The translations under genes and the position numbers were made by a program. From Anaerolineales bacterium (GTDB taxonomy: Bacteria; Chloroflexota; Anaerolineae; Anaerolineales; UBA11858), in the NCBI GenBank assembly GCA_024763275.1, contig JANTFT010000021.1, positions 1-37,505 of the forward strand: a stretch of DNA of 37,505 nt. Reading direction: 5' to 3'. The stretch's first letter is position 1; each line of letters opens with the position of its first letter. Under the pieces are notes generated by a model. It saw only the letters and a program-made list of their open reading frames with translations. It searched no databases and was not told where the DNA came from. Positions 6,519 through 16,100 of this stretch are shown piece by piece.

Positions 6519-9284
6519 ATGAATGAGCATTTATTGAAGAAAAATCCCGTAGCAATCATCGGACAGGCAGCTGTTTTCGCGAAAGCAGCCAGCCTGACCG
6601 AATACTGGGACAACATATTAAATAAGATCGACGGTATCACCGAAGTCCCCCCCTCACGCTGGAACACAGAGGATTATTATGACCCGGATCCAACCGCAGA
6701 AGACAAAACCTACTGCAAAGTGGGCGGGTTCATTCCCGATATTGACTTCGATCCCCTGGAATTCGGGCTGCCCCCCAACCTGCTGGAAGTGACAGACTCC
6801 AGCCAGCTGCTGGGGCTGGTAGTCGCCCGGGACGCCATGGAAGACGCCGGTTACAGCCAGGACAGGGAATTCAATCGCGAGAACGTGGGCGTGGTTCTGG
6901 GCGTGGCAGGCGGTTTGAAGCTGATCTCTGACCTGTCCTCCCGCCTGCAGTATCCGATCTGGCAGCGGGTGCTGGAAAGCAGCGGTATCTCCCCGGAAGA
7001 CACCAAAATCATTATCAATAAGATCAAGCTTGCCTATGCTCCCTGGAATGAGAACGCTTTCCCTGGACTGCTGGGCAACGTGATTGCCGGACGTATTGCC
7101 AACCGCCTGGATCTGGGCGGTATGAACAGCGTAGTCGACGCTGCCTGTGCCAGCAGCCTGGCTGCCATTAATACAGCGGTGAGTGAGCTGATTGAAGGTC
7201 GGGCAGATATGATGATCTCAGGTGGCGTGGATGCGGACAACTCCCCTTTTACTTATATGTGCTTCAGCAAAACCCCGGCCTTTTCTCATTCCCAGCAGAT
7301 CCGCCCCTTTGACCAGCAGTCAGACGGCATGTTGATCGGAGAGGGGCTGGGAATGGTTGTCCTTAAAAGACTGGAAGACGCTGAAAGGGACGGCGACCGG
7401 ATTTACGCAGTTATTCGGGGTATCGGCAGCTCCAGCGACGGCAGGTACAAGAGCATCTACGCTCCCCGCCCTTCCGGTCAAACCCTGGCAATCCAGAGAG
7501 CCTATCAAGAAGCCGGGTTCCCTCCCCAGGCAGTCAGCCTGATCGAGGCACACGGCACTGGAACCAAAGCCGGCGACCCGGCAGAGTTCGAGGGTCTGAA
7601 AGCAGCTTTCGGTACTCCAAACGGCAAGAAGCAGAGCATTGCCATAGGGTCGGTAAAATCCCAGATCGGCCACACCAAAGCTGCCGCCGGAGCCGCAGGT
7701 ATGATCAAGACCACCCTGGCACTGCACCATAAGGTGCTGCCCCCCACCCTGAACGTCTCCCAACCGGCTGAGGCTCTGGATATCGATAACTCCCATTTTT
7801 ATATCAACACCGAAACCAGGCCCTGGTTCAAGAGCGGAAACGGCACAACCCGCAAGGCTGCCGTCAGCGCTTTTGGGTTCGGAGGAACGAATTTCCACAT
7901 CGTGCTTGAGGAGTACGCTTCCCCCAAACAGCCCTATCGACGCCTGCACAGTGTCGCTAAGACCATCCTGCTCAGCGCACCGTCCCCGGCTGAGCTGCTG
8001 GCCAGGATCCAGGAAGGGGCTGCTGGCCTGGATTCAGAGGAAGCAGAAACTGTATTCCAGTCCCTGGCGGAAGCTGCCAGACACGAACTTCCCCCCGGGG
8101 ATCACCCCCGGGTCGGCTTCATCGCCGATTCCCCGGCAGATGCCCGCAAGTATCTGGAGATCGCTGCTGCTCAGATCGAGAAACAGCCGGATGCCGATGG
8201 CTGGGATCATCCCCGGGGGATCATTTATCGTGCCAGAAGTATCTCAGATGAAGACAAAATAGTCGCTCTATTTCCCGGGCAGGGATCACAATACCTGAAC
8301 ATGGTCCGGGAGCTGGTAATCAATTTTCCTCCCCTCCTGGAAGCCTTTGAAAGCATGGACGAACTTTTCCTGGCGGAGAACCAGCCAGCCTTGACCAGCG
8401 TCCTCTATCCCCGTCCGGTATTTTCGGACCAGGAGAAGGAAGCCCAGCAGCTGGCTTTGCGGGAAACCGATTATGCCCAGGCTGCAATTGGAGTTGTCAG
8501 CTACGGACTGTTCAATATTCTCCAGCAGGCAGGCTTCAAACCCGACATGACCGCCGGCCACAGCTTTGGAGAATTGACCGCGCTGTGGGCTGGAGGAGCG
8601 ATCAGTGATGAGGCGTTCTTGCGTTTGGTGAAAGCTCGCGGCCAGGCAATGCGCCCGCCAGCGGAGAAGGATTTCGACAGCGGCACAATGGCCGCCGTCA
8701 AGGGCCCCCTGACAGAAATCGAGGAAGCTATTCAACCTCTGGAAGACGTTGTCATCGCCAACCAGAACTCACCCTCCCAGGTGGTGCTGGCAGGGCCTGA
8801 GGACGCCATAACCCGGGCGGATGATCTGTTGAGCGCGGCCGGCTATAAGGTGACCCGGCTTCCGGTTTCAGCGGCCTTTCACACACCGCTGGTCGAGCAC
8901 GCCTCAAAACCGTTTGCGGAAGCTGTCAGGGCAGAAGAATTCCAAAAACCCCTCCTACCGGTTTACTCCAACACTACCGGGAAGACCTATCCTGAGGGCA
9001 CGAAGGAAATCCGCCAGATCCTCTCCAACCATATACTCAATCCAGTGATCTTCAAAACCCAGATCGAGGAAATCTACCAGAACGGCGGCCGGATCTTTGT
9101 GGAGATCGGCCCTAGACAGATTCTGGGAAATCTTGTCAAGGCCATCCTTGAAGGAAAACCTCACAGCGTTGTATCCCTCAATCCCAGCAGGGAGAAATCC
9201 AGCGATCACCAGTTCCGGCAGGCGGTTGTGACCCTGCAGGTGCTCGGTCTGCCAATCCTTGATATCGACCCCTACCAACGGTAG
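6519..9284 (+). CDS. Pfa-type synthase KS-AT protein (N-terminal part of PfaA)
   Basis: Condensing and loading component of an iterative type I synthase. The 921 residues closely follow the N-terminal half of PfaA from polyunsaturated fatty acid synthases. The ketosynthase spans about 8-450, with DAACASS (Cys210), EAHGTGT (His345) and GHTKAAAG (His385), a complete Cys-His-His triad; PfaA-like landmarks include DSSQLL and KSIYAPRPSGQ. An acyltransferase covers about 600-880, with FPGQGSQY, GHSFGE (Ser682) and SAAFHTPL (His788), the PfaA malonyl-type pattern. The protein ends where canonical PfaA would continue into its ACP repeats, which here lie in the next gene. ATG 6519 is preceded by AGGAG at 7 bases; an in-frame ATG at 6465 lies inside bioY and has no SD. 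Domain calls are certain, but the product is unknown. Confidence 0.95.
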   Translation: MNEHLLKKNPVAIIGQAAVFAKAASLTEYWDNILNKIDGITEVPPSRWNTEDYYDPDPTAEDKTYCKVGGFIPDIDFDPLEFGLPPNLLEVTDSSQLLGLVVARDAMEDAGYSQDREFNRENVGVVLGVAGGLKLISDLSSRLQYPIWQRVLESSGISPEDTKIIINKIKLAYAPWNENAFPGLLGNVIAGRIANRLDLGGMNSVVDAACASSLAAINTAVSELIEGRADMMISGGVDADNSPFTYMCFSKTPAFSHSQQIRPFDQQSDGMLIGEGLGMVVLKRLEDAERDGDRIYAVIRGIGSSSDGRYKSIYAPRPSGQTLAIQRAYQEAGFPPQAVSLIEAHGTGTKAGDPAEFEGLKAAFGTPNGKKQSIAIGSVKSQIGHTKAAAGAAGMIKTTLALHHKVLPPTLNVSQPAEALDIDNSHFYINTETRPWFKSGNGTTRKAAVSAFGFGGTNFHIVLEEYASPKQPYRRLHSVAKTILLSAPSPAELLARIQEGAAGLDSEEAETVFQSLAEAARHELPPGDHPRVGFIADSPADARKYLEIAAAQIEKQPDADGWDHPRGIIYRARSISDEDKIVALFPGQGSQYLNMVRELVINFPPLLEAFESMDELFLAENQPALTSVLYPRPVFSDQEKEAQQLALRETDYAQAAIGVVSYGLFNILQQAGFKPDMTAGHSFGELTALWAGGAISDEAFLRLVKARGQAMRPPAEKDFDSGTMAAVKGPLTEIEEAIQPLEDVVIANQNSPSQVVLAGPEDAITRADDLLSAAGYKVTRLPVSAAFHTPLVEHASKPFAEAVRAEEFQKPLLPVYSNTTGKTYPEGTKEIRQILSNHILNPVIFKTQIEEIYQNGGRIFVEIGPRQILGNLVKAILEGKPHSVVSLNPSREKSSDHQFRQAVVTLQVLGLPILDIDPYQR

Positions 9285-9320
9285 CAGGAAAATTCATTAG
9301 CTCTCGAATAGGAAATAACC

Positions 9321-11411
9321 ATGGCTAAAAAGTTACAGATACCCTTAAATGGAAGCAATATCGTCAGTAAAAATCGCCACCAGGCTTTCAACAAAGCCTT
9401 GGAAGACAACCACCAGGTCAGGGGAGGGAGCAACAGGGGCATCAAAGTCTCCCCCGCGGATCCCTCCCAGGAGAAATCGCTCCCTGACCTGAAACCCCGC
9501 CTCTCCGGCCATCCTGAAAAAGGTCCTTCCCGGGAAGTCAGAGAAGCGGGTCAGGCGCTTTCCCACCTGTCACTAGCTCTGGAGCACACTTACAGGCATC
9601 AAACCCGCACAATGGAGATCCACCAGCAGTACCTCACCCAGGGGGCAGATTACCTCAAGCTGATCACAGCCGTGCTTGATCAGCAGGGCAGAGTCCTCGA
9701 TCAAAGTCAGGGACAGTCCGCGGCGGAAATGCTGCAGACCTTCCAGAGAACCCTGGACAACTTCCACGCTCTCCGGGAACAGGGCATCAAAGTTCACCAG
9801 GAATTCCTGCAGCAGCAAGCAGCCTTTTCTGAGCGCTATTTGCAGGCACTCGAGGGTACCCAGGCAGGCAGCCCCGGTGTAGACAAACTTTCCCCTGCCC
9901 CCAGGCACAAAGCCCAGGTGACAGAGTGGGTTGTCCAGCAGCCCCCCATCGTTGTCGATGAACACAGCGCTCCTCCACCCGCGTCAGTTCAGGAGGACCA
10001 GCCGGCGGAGGCCAGCCAGCCTGAACCCGAAGTTTCCCAGCCGCTATCCGGTGGGGTTTCCAGCGCTGAGCTGGCGGACGCTCTGCTGGAAATCGTGGCA
10101 GATAAAACCGGTTACCCGGCTGATATGCTGGAATTGGATATGGACCTGGAAGCCGACCTGGGAATAGATTCCATCAAACGGGTCGAGATCCTGAGTTCGT
10201 TAGAAGAGAGCTACCCTTCCCTGCCCCCCGTGAACACAGAACTGCTGGCCCAGACACGGACCCTCCAGGAGATTCTCGCATACCTGGAGGAGGAGACAGA
10301 TTCCAGCAGCCAGCCAATCCCTACCGTTCAGGAAGCAGCAAAACCTGAGCCCTCCACCGGTGCAGCCCCGAATCCTGCTGCCGCAGCTGGCAGCGAGGTG
10401 TTTTCTCTCGCATCTCTGACAGAGACCCTGATGGAGATTGTCGCCGAAAAGACCGGCTATCCGGCGGATATGCTGGAAGCGGACATGGACCTGGAAGCAG
10501 ATCTGGGGATTGATTCCATCAAACGGGTCGAGATTCTGGGAACGATGGAAGAGCGCCTTCCGGGACTTCCCTCCGTGGACGCTGAATCCCTCGCTGAATT
10601 GAGAACACTGGGACAAATCGTTGAGATGATGGGAAATAACGCTGGCTCTCAACCCGCAGAAGTCTCTGGCGGGGAAGAAAATAAAAAAAAAGCTCAACCG
10701 ATAATCCCTGAGACCACTCCCGTCGGTCTCCAGACTCTCCCTGAGCCAGATCAGCTGGAACTGCTGCCCGACGCTCAACGCCCGCTGATCCTCTCTGATG
10801 ACGGCACGGATTTCAGCTTGAAAACAGCCGCTCTGCTGAAAGATCGAGGCTGGAATGTCCTGGTCTGGACCTTCCCGGATGAATATTACTCCGGAAAAAA
10901 GGATGGAGGTCCTGCTGATATACCGGTCATCCATCAGGAAACCAGCGGCCGAGAAGGCATTGATAAAGCCCTGGCCAAGATCAGGGCCGAACACGGTTCC
11001 CCGTCTTGTTTTATCCACATCCACCCGGTCTTTTCCAGCGAGGGACTGTTCTCAGATGCCGAAGAAAACCTCATCAAGCAGGTCTTTCTGCTTGCCGGCG
11101 CTCTAAAGGACGATCTCAGCCAGGTATCGGGAGCGGACAGAAACCTGTTCCTGGCCGTAACGCGGACTGATGGGGCGCTTGGCCATCAAGGCTCAGAATC
11201 TTTCCAGGAAGGCAGCGGTCTTTCCGGCCTGATCAAGACCCTGCGCTGGGAATGGCCGGATGTGTTTTGTCGATTTGTCGATATCAGCCCCGATATGGGG
11301 ACAAAAGAAGCGAGCCAATCCCTCCTCCGGGAAATCCATGACCCTGACCGGGGGCAGGTGGAAGTAGGTGTCAGCCCGACTGCCAGGGTGACAATTAATA
11401 GAGAATACTGA
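9321..11411 (+). CDS. coiled-coil / tandem ACP / ketoreductase structural half (middle part of PfaA)
   Basis: Carrier component of the Pfa-like synthase, 696 residues. Residues 1-200 are Gln-rich and probably coiled-coil, with HQQYL and HQEFLQQQ motifs like the linkers of PfaA proteins. A Pro/Glu hinge follows. ACP1 spans about 245-325, with LGIDSIKR (Ser284). ACP2 spans about 360-440, with the same motif (Ser399). Both serines are phosphopantetheine sites and the LGIDSIKR motif is diagnostic of PUFA-synthase ACPs. Canonical synthases carry five or more. Residues about 470-696 match the structural, non-catalytic subdomain of the PfaA ketoreductase and lack a nucleotide-binding Gly motif or Tyr/Ser pair. 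The protein stops exactly before the catalytic subdomain, which begins the next gene 7 bases downstream. The start is ATG with AGGA upstream. Confidence 0.9.
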   Translation: MAKKLQIPLNGSNIVSKNRHQAFNKALEDNHQVRGGSNRGIKVSPADPSQEKSLPDLKPRLSGHPEKGPSREVREAGQALSHLSLALEHTYRHQTRTMEIHQQYLTQGADYLKLITAVLDQQGRVLDQSQGQSAAEMLQTFQRTLDNFHALREQGIKVHQEFLQQQAAFSERYLQALEGTQAGSPGVDKLSPAPRHKAQVTEWVVQQPPIVVDEHSAPPPASVQEDQPAEASQPEPEVSQPLSGGVSSAELADALLEIVADKTGYPADMLELDMDLEADLGIDSIKRVEILSSLEESYPSLPPVNTELLAQTRTLQEILAYLEEETDSSSQPIPTVQEAAKPEPSTGAAPNPAAAAGSEVFSLASLTETLMEIVAEKTGYPADMLEADMDLEADLGIDSIKRVEILGTMEERLPGLPSVDAESLAELRTLGQIVEMMGNNAGSQPAEVSGGEENKKKAQPIIPETTPVGLQTLPEPDQLELLPDAQRPLILSDDGTDFSLKTAALLKDRGWNVLVWTFPDEYYSGKKDGGPADIPVIHQETSGREGIDKALAKIRAEHGSPSCFIHIHPVFSSEGLFSDAEENLIKQVFLLAGALKDDLSQVSGADRNLFLAVTRTDGALGHQGSESFQEGSGLSGLIKTLRWEWPDVFCRFVDISPDMGTKEASQSLLREIHDPDRGQVEVGVSPTARVTINREY
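10167..10534 (+). repeat. tandem ACP module duplication
   Basis: The two ACP coding units are offset by 345 bases. Around the phosphopantetheine serine they share an identical 23-base stretch (10167-10189 and 10512-10534) plus near-identical flanks, while the rest of each module has diverged. This is consistent with an internal duplication, with the serine region kept similar by selection or gene conversion. Confidence 0.75.
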
Positions 11412-11418
11412 GACATTT

Positions 11419-13164
11419 ATGACGCCAGCAGATTTCACCCCCCCATCCAAACAAACCCATTTCCTGGTGACAGGAGGAGGGAAAGGCATCACCGCGGAGA
11501 ACGCTGTAGCCCTGGCGAAAGCCTTTCACTGCCGGTTCACGCTGGTCGGAAGATCCCAGGTGCTCGAGCAGGAGCCTGCCTGGGCCGCGAATCTGGAAGA
11601 CCCAACCGATCTGAAGCATACGGCACTGGAATATTTCCGCGACCAGGGCCAGCAGCTGCGGCCCAGGGAAGTCGACCGGGAAGTGAACCGGATCCTCTCC
11701 AGCCGGGAGATCCTGCACACGCTCAAACGCATCAGCCAGGCCGGAGGACAAGCGGAATATATCCAGGCAGATCTCACCAAACCGGAGGACCTCAAACGAA
11801 AACTTAGCGGGGAGCTTTCCTCCATCGATGCCCTGATCCATGGGGCAGGCGCTCTGGCGGACAAGTATATTGAGGACAAAACAGCTGAGGACTTTGATCT
11901 TGTATACGGGGTCAAAGTTGGCGGCTTGAAAAACGTCCTTTCCTTCCTTCCCCCACAGCAGCTGAAGTACCTGATCCTGTTTTCCTCCGTTGCGGGTTTC
12001 TACGGCAATTCTGGACAGGCAGACTACAGCCTCAGCAATGAAATCCTCAACAAGCTTGCATTCCATATTAAAAAGACCCATCCGGACTGCCAGGTCATTT
12101 CCGTTGACTGGGGTCCCTGGGATGGCGGAATGGTGACCCCTCAGCTTAAACGCATCCTCACCAGAATGAATGTAGCCCTGATCACCCCGGAGGCTGGAAC
12201 CCAGGCGCTGATTGATTTACTGTCAACCCCCCAGTCCAGCCCCCAGTTCGTGATTGGCTCCCCTCTGCCAATCCCTCCCCGCAAATTGGATCCTGAACTG
12301 AAATCCTACCGCATCACCCGCCGGTTGGCGCTGGAAAGTAATCCCTTCCTGGCAGACCATGTCATCGGGGGCAATGCTGTCCTGCCCACTGTGTGCGCTG
12401 TGGACTGGTTCATCAACAGCTGTACGGCTCTGTACCCCGAATTCAAATTTCATTCAGTCAAGGACTACCGGGTATTTAAAGGCATCGTTTTCGATCAATC
12501 TCTGGCGCCTGACTACCTGCTGGAGCTTGTGGAGATCGAAAAGACAGCTGAGAAACTGGTCTTTGAGGGGAAGATCAGCAGCGAAACCAAAGATGGTAAA
12601 AAACGATTCCACTACCAGGTGGCGGTTGAATTGCGCAAGCACCTCCCTGAAAGACCGAGCCTGTCCGCGGTAAATCTCGTTGAAGATTCCTCTATTTCTG
12701 GCGAAACTCTCTATTCTTCGCGGGTGCTCTTCCATGGCCCCAGATTTCAAGGGGTGGACAGGGTCCTGAACATTTCCCACGAAGGCATCACAACGAAATG
12801 TATCATGCCGCCCGTTGCCGCGGGAGACCTGGGGCAGTTCCCCGCATCCCAGTTCAATCCCCTCCTGGCGGATGTACACCTGCAGAGTTTGCTGATCTGG
12901 GCTCACCATCAGCTGGGATCTGTTGGCCTCCCACTCAAAATAGCCGGGGGGGCTCAGTACGAAATGCCGCCTGCCGGAGCCGTCACCTACGCCACCATGA
13001 AGGTCAGATCCACCACAAACCACCAGCTGGTCGCGGACGTGATCAGCCATGACCAGAGTGGTCTGATCTACTCAGAAGTGCTCGGAGCAGAGATCACTCT
13101 GAACGACAAGCTCTATGAGCTGTTCCAACATAATGTCCTGGAGAGTGAGCCAGTATGGATTTGA
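11419..13164 (+). CDS. ketoreductase catalytic half plus PKS-type dehydratase (C-terminal part of PfaA)
   Basis: Processing component of the synthase, 581 residues. The ketoreductase catalytic subdomain (about 10-270) has the NADPH loop VTGGGKGI, catalytic Ser190, Tyr203 and Asn207 (YSLSN), and the PfaA hallmark DWGPWDGGMV. A PKS-type double-hotdog dehydratase follows (about 295-575), with HVIGGNAVLP (His314, HxxxGxxxxP motif), FHGPRFQG and ADVHLQ (Asp485, Gln489), like the C-terminal DH of PfaA. It therefore reduces beta-keto intermediates and may dehydrate them. The ATG lies 7 bases after the previous stop, with no recognisable SD, so translational coupling is likely. A sequencing frameshift is a possible alternative, and the reading frame of this gene is open only from 11392. 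The structural half of the ketoreductase is on the preceding polypeptide. Confidence 0.9.
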   Translation: MTPADFTPPSKQTHFLVTGGGKGITAENAVALAKAFHCRFTLVGRSQVLEQEPAWAANLEDPTDLKHTALEYFRDQGQQLRPREVDREVNRILSSREILHTLKRISQAGGQAEYIQADLTKPEDLKRKLSGELSSIDALIHGAGALADKYIEDKTAEDFDLVYGVKVGGLKNVLSFLPPQQLKYLILFSSVAGFYGNSGQADYSLSNEILNKLAFHIKKTHPDCQVISVDWGPWDGGMVTPQLKRILTRMNVALITPEAGTQALIDLLSTPQSSPQFVIGSPLPIPPRKLDPELKSYRITRRLALESNPFLADHVIGGNAVLPTVCAVDWFINSCTALYPEFKFHSVKDYRVFKGIVFDQSLAPDYLLELVEIEKTAEKLVFEGKISSETKDGKKRFHYQVAVELRKHLPERPSLSAVNLVEDSSISGETLYSSRVLFHGPRFQGVDRVLNISHEGITTKCIMPPVAAGDLGQFPASQFNPLLADVHLQSLLIWAHHQLGSVGLPLKIAGGAQYEMPPAGAVTYATMKVRSTTNHQLVADVISHDQSGLIYSEVLGAEITLNDKLYELFQHNVLESEPVWI

Positions 13165-16100
13165 TCGTCTCCGGGATGGCCCTTTCCCTGCAGTGGACCC
13201 CCACCCTGCAGCATGCAGAATACTGTCTGACCGGCAGATATCAAACCCTGCCTTCCTTGGTCGAACACCCGGGGGAAGTCATCCAGAACGCTCTGACCGG
13301 TATCTCGGCTAAACATGATGCCAGACTTGTGCTGATCCACCTGGGAGCCGAGGCTGACCTCGGTCACTACCTACCCCTGCTGGAAGACCAGTTCGCGGAC
13401 GTCAAACAGGTGCAGCCGGCTTCCTCCCGGCTGGTTGATGTCCTGCACGAGGCAGCAACCCTGACACTGGACAGGAAGCAGCATGTGGTCATCAGTGAGA
13501 CCGTAGGGGGAGGCACCGCGGCGATAGTGTTATCCCCTCCCGATTCTGGGGCTGCCGGCCTGGCCCGCGTTTACGACCTTCCGGGAAATCCTCTGGAAGG
13601 ACAGGTATTCGACTACCTCGGAACACCTTCACCTCCCTCTCCAACTGCCCTCCAGGAACTCGCGGCCATTCTCTCTGAGCCGAATGGAGATCACCTCGTC
13701 GCCCTGGGCAGCTTCAACGCACCCCTCCCGGGGCAGGAGCCGCTGCCGGCTTTTATCCAGGCGGTCCTGGCGATTACCAACCAGATCATCCCAGCCTGGT
13801 ATGCAGAGCAGCCAACTCCTTCCCATAAATATAGGGAAGGGAACTTCCTTTTCAGCCCCACAGCCAGACCCTGGCTGTATTCCGGGAAGCAATCTAGGCG
13901 CAGGGCCATTTTCGGCGATTGGGAATCTCCTTCCTCTGGTTGGGAGCTCATTGCCCTGGAGGAGATCCCCTTCCGGTCAGATCATTCCCGGGTGAGAATC
14001 ATCCCAGGATACGACCCCCTGCTCTTCCCGCTCAGGGGAAGTTCTTCTGAAGAACTATTGAAGGAACTGGACGGGCTTGCGGAAAGTTTAGGGAGAAAGG
14101 GCTCATTAAAAGCTATTTCCTATGATGCCTACACGAAATTTTCTAAGAGTAAAGCTCCCTTTGCTTGCTGCCTGCTCGGAAAGGACCGGGACAGCCTTGA
14201 AAAGGAGATTTCCCATGCCAGGACCGGCATCAAAAAGGCTTTCGAGACCGGCCAGACCTGGAACTCCCCGGCGGGCAGTTATTTCACCCCCCACCCCCTG
14301 GGCAGCGCTGGAATCGCATTTGTGTATCCAGGGGCCTTCAACTCCTATCCCGGCATGGCCCGGGAGCTGTTCTACTCTTTCCCCGGCCTGCAGGATAAGG
14401 CCCGGGAGATCGTTCCCGACCTCAGCCATTCCCTGGCGGAAGATTTCCTATATTTAGGCGGCCCCGGGGGGCGACTCGATCAATCCGAAGACCTGATCAT
14501 GGCGGAGTTTTACGATCACCCCAACCAGCTGATCGAATCAGGCATCAGTCTTTCCGCTCTCCACACACTGCTGCTCGAAAAGGTCTTCGCCCTCAAACCT
14601 GACGCAGTCCTGGGCTACAGTCTGGGTGAGATCAGCATGCTATGGGCAAACCGGGTCTGGCAGAACGTCAGCCAGCTCTCTGATATTTGGAAGAATTCAT
14701 CCCTGTTCAGCGATCAGCTGGTAGGAGAGATGAAAGCTGTCCGGGAGTTCTGGAACGAGGAGAAACTTCCTGACAAATTCTGGTCGTCTTACATCCTCAA
14801 AGCCAACCCGCAGCAGGTCAAAGACGCCTGTGACCAGGATCCGCGAGTCTTTCTGACCATTCACAATACCCCCGATGAAGTGGTTATCGCCGGTGAAACA
14901 GACGCCTGCCAGCACGTTGTCGAGAAGCTGGCATGCCGGGCTCTGCCCATGCCGTTCAACGCAGCCCTCCACAACCCGGCTATAGCGGCCAGTTATGAAG
15001 ATTTTCTTGAGCTGTACAGTCTTCCGGCCTTCCCCCAGGAAGGGATCCGCTTCTATTCTGCAGCAAAGTACAGGGAACTGCGCCTAACGGAAGACAATCT
15101 CGGGCATTCCCTGGCGAAAATGACCACCAACCCGGTTGATTTTCCCAGATTGGTCAATCAGGTCTACAGTGACGGAGCCCGGATTTTCATTGAGATCGGC
15201 CCTCAGAAGACCTGCTCGCGCTGGATCGAGAAGATCCTCGCTGGAAAACCCCATGCTGTGATTCCCATCAACAAGAAATACCTGTCTGATCTTCAAGGTG
15301 TCCTGAAGGTCATCAGCTTGCTCGTCAGCCATGGAGTAAACCTCACTCTGGACAGTCTATATCCTGAAATCAAGCGCCCCGGGGAGGACGCCAGACCATC
15401 CCCCGCAGCCAAGGCAGCTCCGGTGAGTGATCTCCCATGGCAGGGTATCCCCAGCGTCAAACAGACTTCTTCCCCCAACCCACTCACATTGGGGTATTTT
15501 GAGCATCTGGATCGCATCTCAGCTGGTTTAGCCGAAAGCCATCAGACTTACCTCGCTCAGCAGGGCAGGATCACCAGCAATCTGGCCAGGGTTCTGGAAC
15601 TGCAAACGGAGTTCCCCTCCAGATCAGCTGATGCCTCCCCTACCCGAAACGCGCTGTTTACCCGGGAGCAGATCTCCGCTTTTACCTCAGGAGACCACAG
15701 TGTCTGCTTCGGCAGCCTGTTCAGCGGGTTCCAAGATCGCAGGATCCCCCGGCTTCCGAATGGACCACTGCAGTTCATCGATCGTGTCATCCACATCTCA
15801 GGCCCTGAAGGTAGAGTGGCTACCGGCTCAAAGTTGATCAGTGAGTTCGATCTGCCAGAGGAAAACTGGTTTGGCGGCGGTCCTGGTTCCCTGCCCCATG
15901 TTGCCCTTTTAGAGATGGCTCTGCAGCCCTGCGGTTTTCTTTCAGCCTATCAGGGCAGCATTCTGGGCCGGGAATCCCAGGATTTATACTTCCGCAACCT
16001 GGATGGAGAGGGAACCCTGCTGCGCTGGCCAGCGGCTCCCGGTAGAACCATTACCAACCAGGTTGAGCTGCTTTCATCCAGCTCCCTGAACGATGTCGTC

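Noticed and set aside
10167-10534. Interpretation of the ACP repeat as a mobile or CRISPR-like repeat
   Set aside because: Both copies are in frame and encode complete ACP domains, so this is protein-module duplication.
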